Below are positions 1 to 12,190 of a stretch of DNA of 64,000 bases, piece by piece. The notes under the pieces are model-generated. The model was not told where the DNA came from. It did no database searches and saw only the letters and a program-made list of their open reading frames with translations. Made by a program: the position numbers and the translations under genes. Source of the DNA: Hysterangium stoloniferum. Lineage: Eukaryota; Basidiomycota; Agaricomycetes; Hysterangiales; Hysterangiaceae. The DNA lies in the NCBI GenBank assembly GCA_015178975.1, contig WHVD01000017.1, positions 620,001 through 684,000 of the forward strand, given 5' to 3'. Each line of letters begins with the position of its first letter. The first letter of the stretch is position 1.

Positions 1-2370
1 AACTACAATATTGCAACGACGAGAAATGCACTGCCTTTTGTTTCCTTTCAGAGAAGGCTCATACATCTACTGTGATTCCTGTAAGTGTGCTTTAGGATAG
101 TCACAAGTTGCCCCAATGATTTCTTCTACTTCATGAGATCGTCTGCCGCCAAAAGCGCACATGACCGCTGACTGTTGTTTTAAGTTATCACCGTATACTG
201 CCAGTGTGGCAACCCAAGAGTTCTCAACCCTTTCTATTATTCAAGAAGTGACATGGTCATAGACAACATGAATACAGTAAATACTGAGCTATGTGTGCGG
301 CTGCTATGATGCAATACACCTAGTCCTTTGTATTTTTCACAAACATTGTATGTTCCACAAATTTAAGGGGATATACTAAAATCCCTGGAATTCTCGGAGT
401 TACTAGTCATAAGGAGAGGTTTAATGTTCCATCACGGTGCTATCTTGAGAACCCCGGTGTCGCTGCCATGCATAGAAATGGAGACCACCACATGTCACAC
501 CGTTGAGTTTCATATTCGCGATTTTAAAATATCCCTTAAAATTGTGGAAAATATAAAATTTGTGGAAATTATAAATTCTTTTCCTGATAATGTTCAATGT
601 TTCATTTGTTTATTTATTTTGAAGCTGTGTCGAATTTTATATATCGAATTAGGTTTCTCTGGGCACTTCCCGAATAGAACCATTTGAATTTCTCGCATTC
701 TCGATTCCACAATAACTAGCTCGGACCATTCAGGGACCCCAATCTGTCCTAACGTTAGGTGTCTTGTACGGAAAAATTCTTTCGAAAACATATTTGTCCT
801 TCAAGTTGATCCTCAGAATCTGTGGTCACTCCCTCATAATGCAGTACTGTCAAAATCTAAGGATATAAAAAGAGGGATTTTATCTTTCAACCTTGCGATA
901 GATACAACGGAAAACGAAGCGCCGGACTTACACAGTCACGCTGTCTTGGAGTACCATTGCCGTACGGACTTTGGGTGTTCACGCAATTCCCGTGCTGTTT
1001 GTAAGCTCCATATATTTGTTGGAAATTGTGGACTATGACATGCGAGCGTCGTAGAGTTTGACGTCACACTTGAAGTCATAGTAGAGATCATGGTTGATGT
1101 CATGGTAAAACCGTGTTTTATTATATATAGTGGACATGTAAATGTCGTACCATATGCGTTTTGTAACCTGATACGGTTTCAAGTCCAATTTTCGTTCGTT
1201 AAAATTCAACAATATTGACTAATCACTTCACTATCTGGAATAATAGGCGCTGATATGCAAGATATTGTAAGAATATGCAACGGGATTTCGTGTGGGTGAG
1301 GGGTCCCTACCGAAATACATGTGATGACTAAGCTACTAAATAGCCGAGTGTAGTCAGCCTGTGAGCACTCTCAATGGCTTGCAATATTCTAACAGATATC
1401 GACATAGTATCCATGTTGTCATTGAGGGACGTGGTAATACAGACGAGCACCTCTTAAGAGTTCTTATAACTGGTATGTGTAGAGGAGTCCATCAACTCAT
1501 TAGTAATCCAACTTGATTTCAGCGTGAGCCAATTGACGCCTATTGTAGTGCTTTAAAACCTTTTTATTTTATCCTTTAGATGTAGTCAGGGTCGAATTCA
1601 CGTATTCAACGGTCTTATAATTTCGCCATATGCCAAGCAGGAGAAAGTCACGATGAGATAGGTCAACTTTAATCATGTAGTCCATCTCTCAATCCGGGCT
1701 TTTCAAAGCTTTACCGCAATGCAGTTACCATGACTGGTAAACATTTTCCCTACTGTAGACTGGGCTTCAGGAACACCCTCTCATATCAGCCATAATGTAT
1801 GTTCAGAAGATGTTCGTCACGTCTCCTGGGACGCAGTCGGAATTAACCCTATAACCCTATAGCTTCCAGCTATCGAACGTTTGCAGTCAGGAGACATCAT
1901 GGTTTTTATAGCAATTGTTGAATAAAGTCACGTTTCACGGCGAGTCTATATTTGATAGGGTACAATATGGCAAAAAACATATTGCATCTGTAGTGGTCGA
2001 CATTCGTGATTCATCTCACAACATGTAGCTGAGAAATATTATCGACGCTTTTGCCCCATGTGTGGTTGCCAAATTTTGAATATTTGGAATGGTGGAATGG
2101 TGGTTCACCCTAATTTCGGATCTGTTCTTGGAATCGGCGCAGCTAGTCCCTTGTTTGCTCTATGGGAACTATGTAACTTGCTTCTCAGTTGCTAACAAGA
2201 CACGTTCTCGTTAATTACCTTGTTAGCACTCGCCATAAAATCATGTTTGAAATATACTTTAACAATAGTTTTATATCCCATCCCATAAAATCATTTCATC
2301 GCGAGCATTCTATATCGAGGAATATAATTTTCTTACTACATGACATATCATAATCACCGTGCCAACCATA

Positions 2371-2404
2371 TGCCTTCAAGACCCGTATGCCTTCAAGACC
2401 CGCA
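2371..2404. repeat. 17-bp tandem duplication at the 3' end of array gene copy 1
   Basis: Two adjacent 17-bp units, 2371-2387 and 2388-2404, differ at one base. Because 17 is not a multiple of three, the duplication shifts the frame and creates the stop at 2376. Reading one unit only would continue after VLKAYG with a tryptophan, as copy 2 does (VLKAYGWPCEGVDLHA). This indicates a slippage or tandem-duplication mutation specific to copy 1. Confidence 0.8.
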
Positions 2405-3996
2405 TGCAATGTGAATTGTATGATCCTGACGGACCGGTGAATGGAATAGCGATTAGGCATAGAAGAGAGTGAGCGTGGTAAAGCAGTTGTTCATTGTAAT
2501 TAAGGATGAACCGGCTCTTGCTTGAGTCCGAGATTGCGTCATAATGTGCAAAGGTATGAACCAGAATGGGGATGGCATTGACAGTTCGCACTGTAGTACA
2601 CGAGGATTCAGGGTCCGCAGATTTTGCTATAAGCCTCAAAATAATCTCGATTATGTCCATGCTAGACAACAACACCCGAAAATCTGGAGCCGCTTGCGCT
2701 AGAATGATCCTGGGAGGATAAAATTATGCATAAATCTAAGACTCTGCTGGAACGGGAGAGCATCCGGAACGCACCGCACGATGGAATGCATGAGCGAAGA
2801 AATCACATCTAGCTCGTCGATATGTTTTGGAAACAATGTATTATCATGGAAGAAAGTCTCCGCGGCATAGACGTTGTGATCCTGAGAATCCAGTATGCCC
2901 AAATGCCCATGAGCAGTGGATAATCTTATATTTGTTCTTATCGCTTCTACCACGACATGCAACATATTTCCAGGTGTGTCTCTGAGCCGAGAATCCCGGT
3001 GGACGTAATACACAAAAAGGCGCATGGCACTCTCACACCCCCAATAATGCCTGTATCCCTGTCGGTTGTGTCTGTGATGGCGGTGTCAGTATGGTGTAGA
3101 GATATGATATGGCGACACACGGTTGTAACCAGAATTCAACGTAACCTTTGATGGCAGTGAGCTCCTCTTCATACAGCTGACGCATACGGCATACGTTTAC
3201 TATGATGTCCAGGAGGGCAATTGTGAGGAAGGAATGGGAGTGATCAGGATAAGATAAATAGCTGGCGATGTTTACAATGAATATAGATACAACCTCATCC
3301 AAATTGATGTGCAACGGTGATTTCGTTAAGGAATTGTAAAGTGATAACGTAATTGCAGTTGACGTATCCTCATTTTGTTTTGGAGTACCAGGACAAAGTA
3401 CAAAGGCATAACCCAATAGCGTTATAACCTGAGATTCGATGCTCGGCCGCCGTAATCTTTCATAATACCACCTAAAGTCTTCCAAAACCCTCGTCGCTTG
3501 TTCTCGAATTTCACGGGGATATGTGGGTCTACAAAGAAGGCAATAATAGTTCGATATATCTCAGTGACGGTGTCTTGATACTAAGTTATTCTTACCTCAC
3601 TAAATCAGCGCTCTCTTGAATCACCGTTCCCAGTCTTGATGTAGTTAAATATTTGCGCCGGAGTCTGTTAAGTGACTTGTCTTGAGATGATTGATCGACC
3701 ATTAGTCCATATATCCTCAACTTTGCCATCAACATGGTTTTCTTTGTGATGTAGAGGAGTCTCGTCCCAAACGTTTCCAAAAAAACGCCACCATAATACC
3801 CGAGTCCAGTTTCAATACTTGAAGATCTACTAGAATCCTGCGAATCCACCCCCCAGCCATGACCATGGGTACTTTGTTCATCTCGTAGTTGCTCGGACTC
3901 CCTTGTTCGATGTAGGCAATGGTGTACTGTCGTCCTCACAGCAGGTAAATATAAGTATTGCACATTTATGGTATAGTCTAACAGATTCGCAGGCAT
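2376..3996 (-). CDS. Array gene copy 1: four-exon gene of unknown family, 479 aa
   Basis: I do not recognise this family. Exons, read on the minus strand: 3996-3596, 3528-3121, 3071-2775 and 2709-2376. Introns of 67, 49 and 65 bp are all GT-AG, and the joined frame stays open for 480 codons including the stop. The model is supported by copy 2 (6982-8918), which uses the same splice sites and phases; exon 3 is 297 nt in both. Shared blocks include TYPREIREQATRVLED at the start of exon 2, EFWLQP before intron 2, YRHYWGCESAM after it and HSLLCLIAIPFTGPSGS in exon 4. The protein is mostly helical-looking with hydrophobic stretches but no clear transmembrane segment or known catalytic motif. Compared with copy 2 it lacks most of the N-terminal exon and is shortened at the C-terminus by a 17-bp duplication. 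The start at the ATG at 3996 is uncertain. It may be expressed or a recent pseudogene. Confidence 0.6.
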
Positions 3997-6008
3997 AGCT
4001 TTGGGACAATGGGACAATGGGACTTCGCTTGCGCGGGAATCACAGCTTTTATTCTTTCTCAGCCGCTTTGGCTATATCGGGCAGAAGTCGCGCGCTTCGT
4101 TCAAGGCTACGAATACTTGCCACGACGAGAAATCCAACTAATTCTTTCCTCCTGAACCTGGCCCTTTCACTTCGCACCATTCACAAGTGTAGTCCTCAAG
4201 ACTTCTTACCTCACCTGAATAATTCCCCTTACCCCATGAGATCGCCTACCAACAAAACACGCGAGACAACTAATAATAGTTTAACGAGTTATCACCCCAT
4301 GCTGTGGTAGCTGAGTCTTCCCGAGCGTTAGCCCTCAAGGCAAACTTGGCCTGCCCACCATTCGAGAAGTAACATGAGATCAATATACAGTGGTTGCTAT
4401 CTGGAGCGCTATGTGGCTGCTGCCTTAGCCGCTTCAACCTCAGAATATTTCCTTTAGCATCGCCTGTAGCGACAAACATGATATATATCCTCAAATGTTC
4501 AATACTATCCAAGTGGACCAGCACACACCTATACTCCAATTAGATATATTCACAGCACAGACTTCCCGCTACTGTAGGGATACACATTTACCCAATTTAG
4601 TACAGCCAACTTAAATTAATTGGGTGAGTCACTCAATCTTCAACTTAGGCTGCCTTTCAATGTTGCCATGTCGCGTCCATTATGTATTTGGGGACTTCCA
4701 AGTTCCAGCAGCAACCCCGTCGACACGACAGCGTTGCAACCCAGTATCTTTGTGAGGGGATATACCAGTTGATTCATCCTTCGAAGACGGCACCCCATGA
4801 TAAGGTTGGAAAGAACGGACGAGAAGGTTTTGAGCAAGCATCCTGGGCTTGAACGGTGCACTGTTGACCCAAGAAAGCTGTCGCAGACTCGCTGCTGGCA
4901 AAAATGGTGGTTGGTTTTTTAAACCAAAAAGGTCATGCCGTCGGATAGATAATATATGAAGAGGGTGGAACTTACACATTACTTCGTTTGTTTATTTTTT
5001 AAGGAAAAGTTACGCAACTGCTCATTTGCTCACTGGTAATCCAGCGTCATTCTGTGGAGACTCGGAGCAAACCTTGGTGAAGTCAGTTTACTGTCGACGT
5101 CACTGTGATGCTTTAGAAAAAAAAACACATTTTGAGGCAGCTAGGATCGCATTGTCCATTCATGAGACATAATCATTCGTAATCCCGAGCCAGGGAAATT
5201 TGCCATCATTAATAAGACAACTCTAGTCATTTAGTCTATATGCTCAGTCCTGGCCTTTCGAACTCTACCTTAATCCATGGCCGATAAACATATTTCCTAC
5301 CGTACAGACTGTGTCTTAGCAGAAACTCCACATTCTTGCGGCTACAATGTGGAAGCGGTTCCTCATGTCACCTTGAAAACAGTCAACTCCATGACCTGTA
5401 GCTATTCATTGTTTTCAATCAGTTTTATAGCTTATGGACGTCAGAACTATAATTTCGACTGCGAACTGTTCCCAAAATAACGGCTTACACCGAGTCAATA
5501 ATATTTATTAAGTAGCGCAATATGGTGAAAAAGATATAGCGTCTCTGGTTGTCGACATTCATGATCTGCAGCATATAACAGAGTATGATCGACGCGTTGG
5601 TTCTGACCCCTCAAAGGTGTAGTTGGAATATCTTTAGTTTCACGGTAATCCCGAACCTGTGCATGAAATCTAACGGTGCATATAGTCGCTGATTCTCCAC
5701 TAGGTTGGCCCTGCAACTCCCGTTTAGTTTCCACCACATATTCTCGTTAAACATCGTGCGACCAAAACCTTGGCGGGAATTATGTTTGAATTTAGGAGCG
5801 ACCTAGTTTCATATATACCACAATGGACATCATATTGCAGGCAGACTGTATCCAAAGATGTCATTGTATCCGTTCGGTAGAGATACTGTTCATGATTGCC
5901 TAACGGACATGACGAAATCGTGTTAAATATGTAAACCCGCACCTTCACCGGATAATCATATTCCATCAGTACAGATATGCAATATGAGTTCGATGCTAGT
6001 AAGACATG

Positions 6009-6180
6009 TCAATCCAAAACTGTTGGAGTAGGAAAAAATCGCAAACGCACTGTACGATGGAAGTTACGAGCGAAATTATATTTAACTGATAGATAACGTA
6101 TGATGAATGCAGTTGCAACCTTGTCTAAGTTGGTATGCATTATGGAATTATACAGTGATGAAGTAATGTAATGGCAGTTC
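6009..6180 (-). pseudogene. Fragment of the array gene (exon-2 remnant)
   Basis: The minus-strand translation contains ITSSLYNSIMHTNLDKVATA, which aligns with the exon-2 block AITSTLYNSIIKSPLHTNFDE of copy 2 and the matching block of copy 1. The rest of the gene is missing on both sides. It is flanked at higher coordinates by an LTR relic (6203-6325) and then by the downstream block of the next unit. This is a truncated fourth member of the array and will not make the full protein. Confidence 0.6.
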
Positions 6181-6202
6181 TCCCTCACCTTTGAGTCCAG
6201 GG

Positions 6203-6325
6203 TACCATTATTGAATTTTGTGAATTCGGTAGGCGAGCTGCAAGAACTCGTATCACACGGGGATATTAGTGAGCGGGTTACTAGGTATATATCGATATAT
6301 GGATGTGACGTAGTCCATTTACTTG
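6203..6325 (+). mobile_element. Old LTR relic related to the 185-bp LTR at 57.4 and 59.2 kb
   Basis: The stretch matches the first two thirds of the 185-bp LTR at 57364-57548. Shared text includes 'gggtattagt' versus 'gggatattagt', 'gggttactagg' versus 'aggttactagg' and 'gtccatttac' versus 'catccatttac', in the same order and spacing. The ends are lost and no target duplication is visible. It appears to have inserted into an exon remnant of the array gene before the unit decayed. Confidence 0.5.
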
Positions 6326-6981
6326 ATTCCGGCCTGCCAAAGCTTTCACCTCGATCCAATTACCATGACCGGTAAACATCTTCCCTACCAAAACGGTGCT
6401 TTAGTAGGAATCCCCCCTCTTTGCAGCCATAGCGGATATTTGGAAGAGTCCGTCCTGAACGAAATCCTCACCATAGCTTGCAATCAGCAAACATCATACT
6501 CTCTGTAGTGAGTGTTCAATAAATTCTCGGGTTACGGTGAGTTCAATAATATTTGACAGGGGGAATATGGTGAAAAGGATATACTATATATAGTGAGCTA
6601 CATTTATGATTCGTTTCACAACATGTGACAGAGGGATATTGTTGTTATTACCGACGATTTTGTCTCATCCCCTTGTAGTGTCGAATATTGTGGTTTGAAT
6701 ACCTTGAATGATGGGCCTACCATAATCTCGAACCTGGTCTCGAAATCGGAGCATACAGTCCTTTTTGGGGCTTAATAGGAGCCATGTGGATTACTTTTCA
6801 GTTGCTATCCCATGTTCTCGTTAAACATTTCGCCGTGGGTAAAATCATGTTTTGCAAACTACTGGAACAATAGTTTCAGATCCTGTCTGAGAATGAATCA
6901 TATCGCGAGCAGTCTGTATCCTGAAATGTAATTGTATTCGTTTTGTTCAGATCGTTTTCTACATGACGTGATAGAATCCTG

Positions 6982-8918
6982 TTAAGCATGTAAATCCACG
7001 CCTTCACAGGGCCAACCATATGCCTTCAATACTGATGTGCAATATAAATTATCTGATCCCGATGGACCAGTGAATGGAGTAGCGATTAGACATAGAAGAG
7101 AGTGAGCGTGGTGAAGGAATTTTTCATAGGGAAGTACGTATGTGTTATAGTTTAAGTAGATTGCGTCACAATGCGCAAGTGCGCGAACGGTAATACAGAG
7201 GGTGTTGGCAGCTCGCACTGTGGCACACGAGGATTGAGGATCCCTAGATCGAGCTATAAGCTTCAGAGTAGTCTCGATTATGCATGCAGTGGGCATCAGC
7301 CATGAGTCTGAAGTCTCTTCCGTTAGAATATGGCTGGTAGGATAGGATTATCCGTAAATCGAAGACTCGGCTGGATCGGGGAAAGATCGCGAACGTACCT
7401 TACGATGGTATGCATGAGCGAATAAATTACAGTTAGCTGGTCGGCGTGATCTGTAAATAATATATTGTCGTCAATGAAAGCCTGCAAAGCGGAGATGTTC
7501 GTATAAAGACGATGCTGTGGGACCAAATGACTGTGACCGCGGAAAAAAGGGATATCATCGTTTATCTCGTCTACCACGACATGCAATATATTTCCAGAAA
7601 TGTTTCTAAACCAAGGGTCTTGATGCACGCAAGCCACAAAAAGGTGCATGCTCGACGCACACTCCCGATGATGCCTGTATCCCTGTCGGTTGTGTCTGTG
7701 AAGGATCAAGTTGTGTCAGCATGATGTAAAGATATGATGAGGCGACACACGGTTGTAACCAGAATTCGAAGTAGCCTCTGATGGCAGTGAGTTCCCCAAC
7801 AGAAAGCTGACGGATACTGCGTACGTTTAGTACGATGCGTAGAAGGGCAAACAGCAGCATGGAATGGCAATGATCAGGGCAAGATAAATAGCCAGCGATG
7901 CTAATGAGGAATATGGATGCAACCTCATCGAAATTGGTGTGCAACGGTGATTTGATTATGGAATTGTAGAGGGTTGACGTAATTGCAGTCGACGTATCTT
8001 CATCCCCCCATGGAACACCAGGGCAAATTAGGAAGACATAACCCAACAGCGCTATCACCTGACCTTCGATGCTCAGCTTTAACCCTTTATTATGCCACCT
8101 GCATTCCTTCAAAACCCTGGTTGCTCGTTCTCGAATTTGACGGGGGTATGTGGGCCTACAAGTAGCAGTTCGAGTGTATTTTGATGTTTTGGTGTTGAGT
8201 TATTCAATCCTACCTCAATAAATCGGCGCTCTCTTGAATTATCCTTGCGAGTCTCGGAAGAGTTAACCTCTTGCGCCAGAGTCTCTTAGGTGCCTTGTCT
8301 CGATCTGTATCCAGCAATCCCAGGTACAATGTCAGTTTTGCCATCAATATGGCTTTCTTGGCGTTGTAGAGGAGCTTCGTCCCAACCCTTTCCACACAAA
8401 CTCCCAAGTAATACCCGGGTGCAAATCCAATACTTGAAGATCTCCCGGAACCCTGCGAATCCACCTCCCAGTCCCCACCATGACTGTGATACGGACTGAG
8501 ATCGGATGTAATGTCATTCGCCCTCTTTGCCATCTTTAGAATAGCCGGTGGTTCATGGCAGGTCGTTTGTCCTTGGCACTGAATACGTCCGGGTGTGATT
8601 ATGGATCCGTTACATTCACAATTCTCAAGTACACACCAATTTGTCGATCCAAACCTCTAGATGATGTGCAGATAGTGGTATGTGTTGCTCGCCATTGGGA
8701 GCTCGATAACATAAATCATGGCCAGGATCACTGCAGGACCACCGCTCCCGAAGTATTTCGCGGAATATTTCCCTCATTCCCGTGACAACGATCTGACTAC
8801 GTTGTGCTGAGCTCAGGACAGCTGGGGAAGCCAGTGGAGGTGCTTCCTCGACGGAAGCCTCAGCCGGCACCTCGTTCATCTCGTAGCTGCTCGGAGTCGG
8901 TTTGTCGGATGTAGACAT
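6982..8918 (-). CDS. Array gene copy 2: five-exon gene of unknown family, 551 aa
   Basis: This is the best preserved member of the array family, whose function I do not recognise. Exons on the minus strand: 8918-8637, 8533-8214, 8155-7751, 7695-7399 and 7333-6982. Introns are 103, 58, 55 and 65 bp, all GT-AG; one donor is a strong GTACGT. Phases join exactly to give 552 codons including the stop. The N-terminal exon starts MSTSDKPTPSS, is Pro/Glu-rich to about residue 35, then carries SQIVVTGMREIFREILRE and HHLEVWIDKL. The body has helical segments such as GTKLLYNAKKAILMAK and IEGQVIALLGYVFLI, ending HSLLCLIATPFTGPSGS. No signal peptide or known enzyme motif was seen. Conservation of introns with copy 1 argues strongly that the model is right. 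The first intron is the least certain; translation could instead begin at the ATG at 8533. Confidence 0.7.
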
Positions 8919-10284
8919 TGGTGCACCGGCATTGTGCTCAGCAGGTGGCTATAAGTATTACGCATTTACGTCACGGTCTGGGTTCCCAGGCATAGCACCG
9001 ATGCCGTACCTGTACGAAATTCACAGCTGCCATCCTGTCTCAGCCGCTTTCGACCTGAGGCCATATCCGGCGAAATTGCGTGCTTCGCGCGTTTGAATTG
9101 ATTAATTATTCAAATTGTGCGCTTCATGTTCAGTTCCATCAATATTGGCAACGACGAAAAACGCCGTCCATTGGTTCCTTTTGAACGGGGCACATTCACC
9201 TTCCATGGTTCGTGTATGTTTTAGGATACTCGCAAGTTGCCCCAAATAATTTCTTTCACTTCATGAGATCGTGTGCCGCCAAAGCGTGCTTGACTGCTGA
9301 TAATAGTTTAGTGAGTTATCACCTCATGCCGTGGCAGCTCAGGAATTCTCGAGCGTTACAGTTCGGGGCACTCTGGCTCCTCTATTATTCGACAGATCAC
9401 ATCACCACGGGTAGTAGGGAATGCAATGGGTGATCTCCGGAGCTATGCGGTTACTACCTCAGCCGCTTTTGACCTTACAGTTGTTTCGGGTATATAGTGC
9501 AGAGTTTGAAAAACAATGAAAAAATTCCGCTTTGGACCCACCGAAGCCAATAGCGTGAGATGCTTGCAAATACAATTTCGTAGCCGATCCACTCTTTCCA
9601 CAGTAGCCTGTACATCGCCAGCCCGGCTAGCTGGTTGGAGACATTTTCGTGCTATAGATACGCCATACAATAATATCCATAAAATATGACTAATTGAATT
9701 GAGTGTCAAGAGTTCGCCCACCAGCCTGTGGTCGTGGTGTGAAGGATAAATAACCGGGTGTGCACTGATACGCAAGGATATCAAGTGGATGGGATCCCAT
9801 GTTGTGATTCAGGACGTTCCCGCCCGTAATGAAGTCATAGTCTGCATGTGTACTGTGCCAGTCACCGAGCAGAAATATATAGAGTATGCCAACCACTAAC
9901 ACTTGTTTATCCGTAACATAACGAGAAGTTACGCAACCGCTCATTTGCTCATTGGTGATTCAACTTGATTCTGCATACATTACTGGTAAACATATTCCCT
10001 ACCGCACAGACTGTGTCTTACTAGGAACTCCACATTTTTTCAGCTGCAATGTGCAAGAGAAGAGGTGCGTGGTACGTCTTTTGAAAACAATCATCCCCAC
10101 GGCCTACAGCTAGGCATGGTTTTCAATAAATTTTATAGTTCATAGACGTCAGCACTATAATTTCCAGTGCGACTGTTCAACAACCTAGCAGTTCATGTGG
10201 ACTTAATAATGTTTAATAAGCCCCGCAATATGGTGAAAAAAGGTAAAGCATCTGTGATCGTCGACCGTCCATTTATGATTCTAT

Positions 10285-10370
10285 CCACAACATGTAGTAG
10301 AAGAGTGTAACACGCATTGGTTCCGACCCCACAACATGTAGTAGAAGTGTAACACGCATTGGTCCCGACC
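10285..10370. repeat. Tandem duplication of 44/42 bp
   Basis: Two adjacent copies, 10285-10328 and 10329-10370, differ by a 2-bp deletion and one substitution. They lie in the gene-downstream block of the array; the other units carry a single copy of this text. It is a local duplication with no visible function. Confidence 0.8.
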
Positions 10371-10719
10371 CCACAAAGATGTAGATGCAATTCCTTCAGT
10401 TTTCAAGGTAAGTCCGAACTTATTCTTGAGATCCAATGGCTCATATAGTCATTTATTCTCCGTTATGGGTACCGTGCGGCTCCCTTCTCAGTTGCCAGCA
10501 TATATTCTCTTTAAAAATTGTGCGACAAAAAGCCATGGCGGGAATAATTTATGGGTTTAGGCTCGACAATAGTTTCAGATATCCTACGGAAGCATCATAT
10601 CACAGGCACTTTGTATCCAAAGATGTAATTGTATACATTCTGTAGAGGTATTGTTCATAATTGCCTAAACGACACAACAAGAGTCGTATTAAATATGTAA
10701 ACCTGCACCTTCACTAGAT

Positions 10720-12190
10720 CAGTCGGTCTTTCAATATCGATATGATTGGGGCGACGCACAGCTGTAACCGAAATTCAGAGTAGCCTCTGATGGCAGTGAC
10801 CTCATCTTCAGACAGCTGACGCATGTGGCAAAAACTTGTTGAGCCCGAGAATGAGCTGGTAATTGTGATCATATTTAGTTGATAGATAGCGGGGGATGTG
10901 TACGATGATGTAAATGCAACCACCATGTTGGTAGTGGAAATTCGATTATGGGACTATAAGCGACGGCATAATTGCAGTTGACCTTTTTCTCGCAAGGAGG
11001 CAGAACCCAAGAATGCTATAAGCTGAGTGTGACATGGGTTCATTAGCCTGTGTATTTTGAGAATAAATCCAGGCGATGGCGGCTAAACTCGTTCTTGAAT
11101 TTTGACGTGGATATGGGTTCTACGGAGATGTAAGCAGTTCGAGTGTATCTCATGTTCGTGATGTTAAGTATTCATACCTCAATAAATCAGTGCTCTGTTA
11201 GGATAATTAGTGCCGACTATGTAGAAGACAGGGGGAGAGTGCCTAACCTGGCGATGGATGGCCGGGGTACTATATAGCTCAGACACGACAGTTTTATCAC
11301 CTAGTTGCTCACCTAACGGTTCCAACTAAGGCGTAAGTGGCGTCGCATCCCATAATATACCTAGACCAATTATAATGTAGGCATATAGTTGCTCACCTAA
11401 CCGTTCCAACTAAGGCTTATGTATTGTAGTCTCATGCTATCCTATCTCTATACGCTCTCTTAATTTAGTCTTGCCGGTCTTGACAGAGTTAAACACAGGA
11501 ACCAGTCAAGCACCCTGTCTGTCGAGAATTTGCTTACGGTTCAACAGCCCATCGTTAACTTTGCCATCAACATAGCTTTCTTTGTGTCGTAGAGGAGTTT
11601 TTCCCCAACCATCTCCAAACAGCGTGTAGAGGTTTGGAGAAGGTTGCGACAAAACTGCTTTACAACGCAAAGAAAGCTACGTTGATGGCAAAGTTGACGA
11701 AGGACCCAAAGTCATAAGCGGGTCCTACTTGGATATGTCCAAAATCTCGTGGATTCCACCTTCAGTCCCAGCCTCGGCTGAATGATATGGCTGAGATTGG
11801 ATGTGGCGTCGGCGGGTCATGCAGCATTGGCAGGTCGTTTCTCCTTGGCACTAAAAACGCCAGTGTTAATCTGGATCCGTTATATATTCGCATTCTCTCA
11901 TACACACCAAAACGTCGATCGAAACCTCTAGATATGTTGCAGACAGTGGTCGTCGGGGGCGCGATAACATAATTCACGGCCAGCATCGTTATAATCCCAT
12001 CGTTTTCGAAGTTTTTTGTGGAATACCTCCCGTTGCAACTATCCGACTACGTTGTTCTGGGCTCGAGATGGCCGGGGAAACCGACGAGGGTAGGTCTTCA
12101 CAGTTTCAATGAGATCCTTGGCCAGTACCCTGTGCGTGTCGTGCTGCTCGGACTCGTTTTGTTAGCTGCAGGCATTGGTGTACAGGAGTA
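10720..12190 (-). pseudogene. Array gene copy 3, heavily degraded
   Basis: Pieces of the array gene are recognisable in order but not joined by an open frame. 10721-10990 gives RQLSEDEVTAIRGYSEF, matching the exon block RQLYEEELTAIKGYVEFWLQP of copy 1. 11170-11210 resembles the exon-end block before the TYPR intron. 11460-11620 matches the block containing KKAILMAKL. 11830-12070 matches the upstream exon around the HHLEVWIDKL segment. Many stops and indels, an internal inverted duplication (11554-11699) and an 83-bp-spaced duplication (starting near 11302 and 11385) disrupt it. Confidence 0.6.
11554..11699. repeat. Inverted repeat (hairpin) made from an array-gene exon fragment
   Basis: Left arm 11554-11620 and right arm 11632-11699 are imperfect inverted copies separated by 11 bp. 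Both contain the exon text around 'gccatcaacatagctttctt' and its complement, which is also present in single copy in array genes 1 and 2. A transcript would fold into a stem of about 65 bp. Confidence 0.75.

Noticed and set aside
1846-1862. Telomere-like 'aaccctataaccctat'
   Set aside because: Only two imperfect units and no longer array nearby, so not a telomere.
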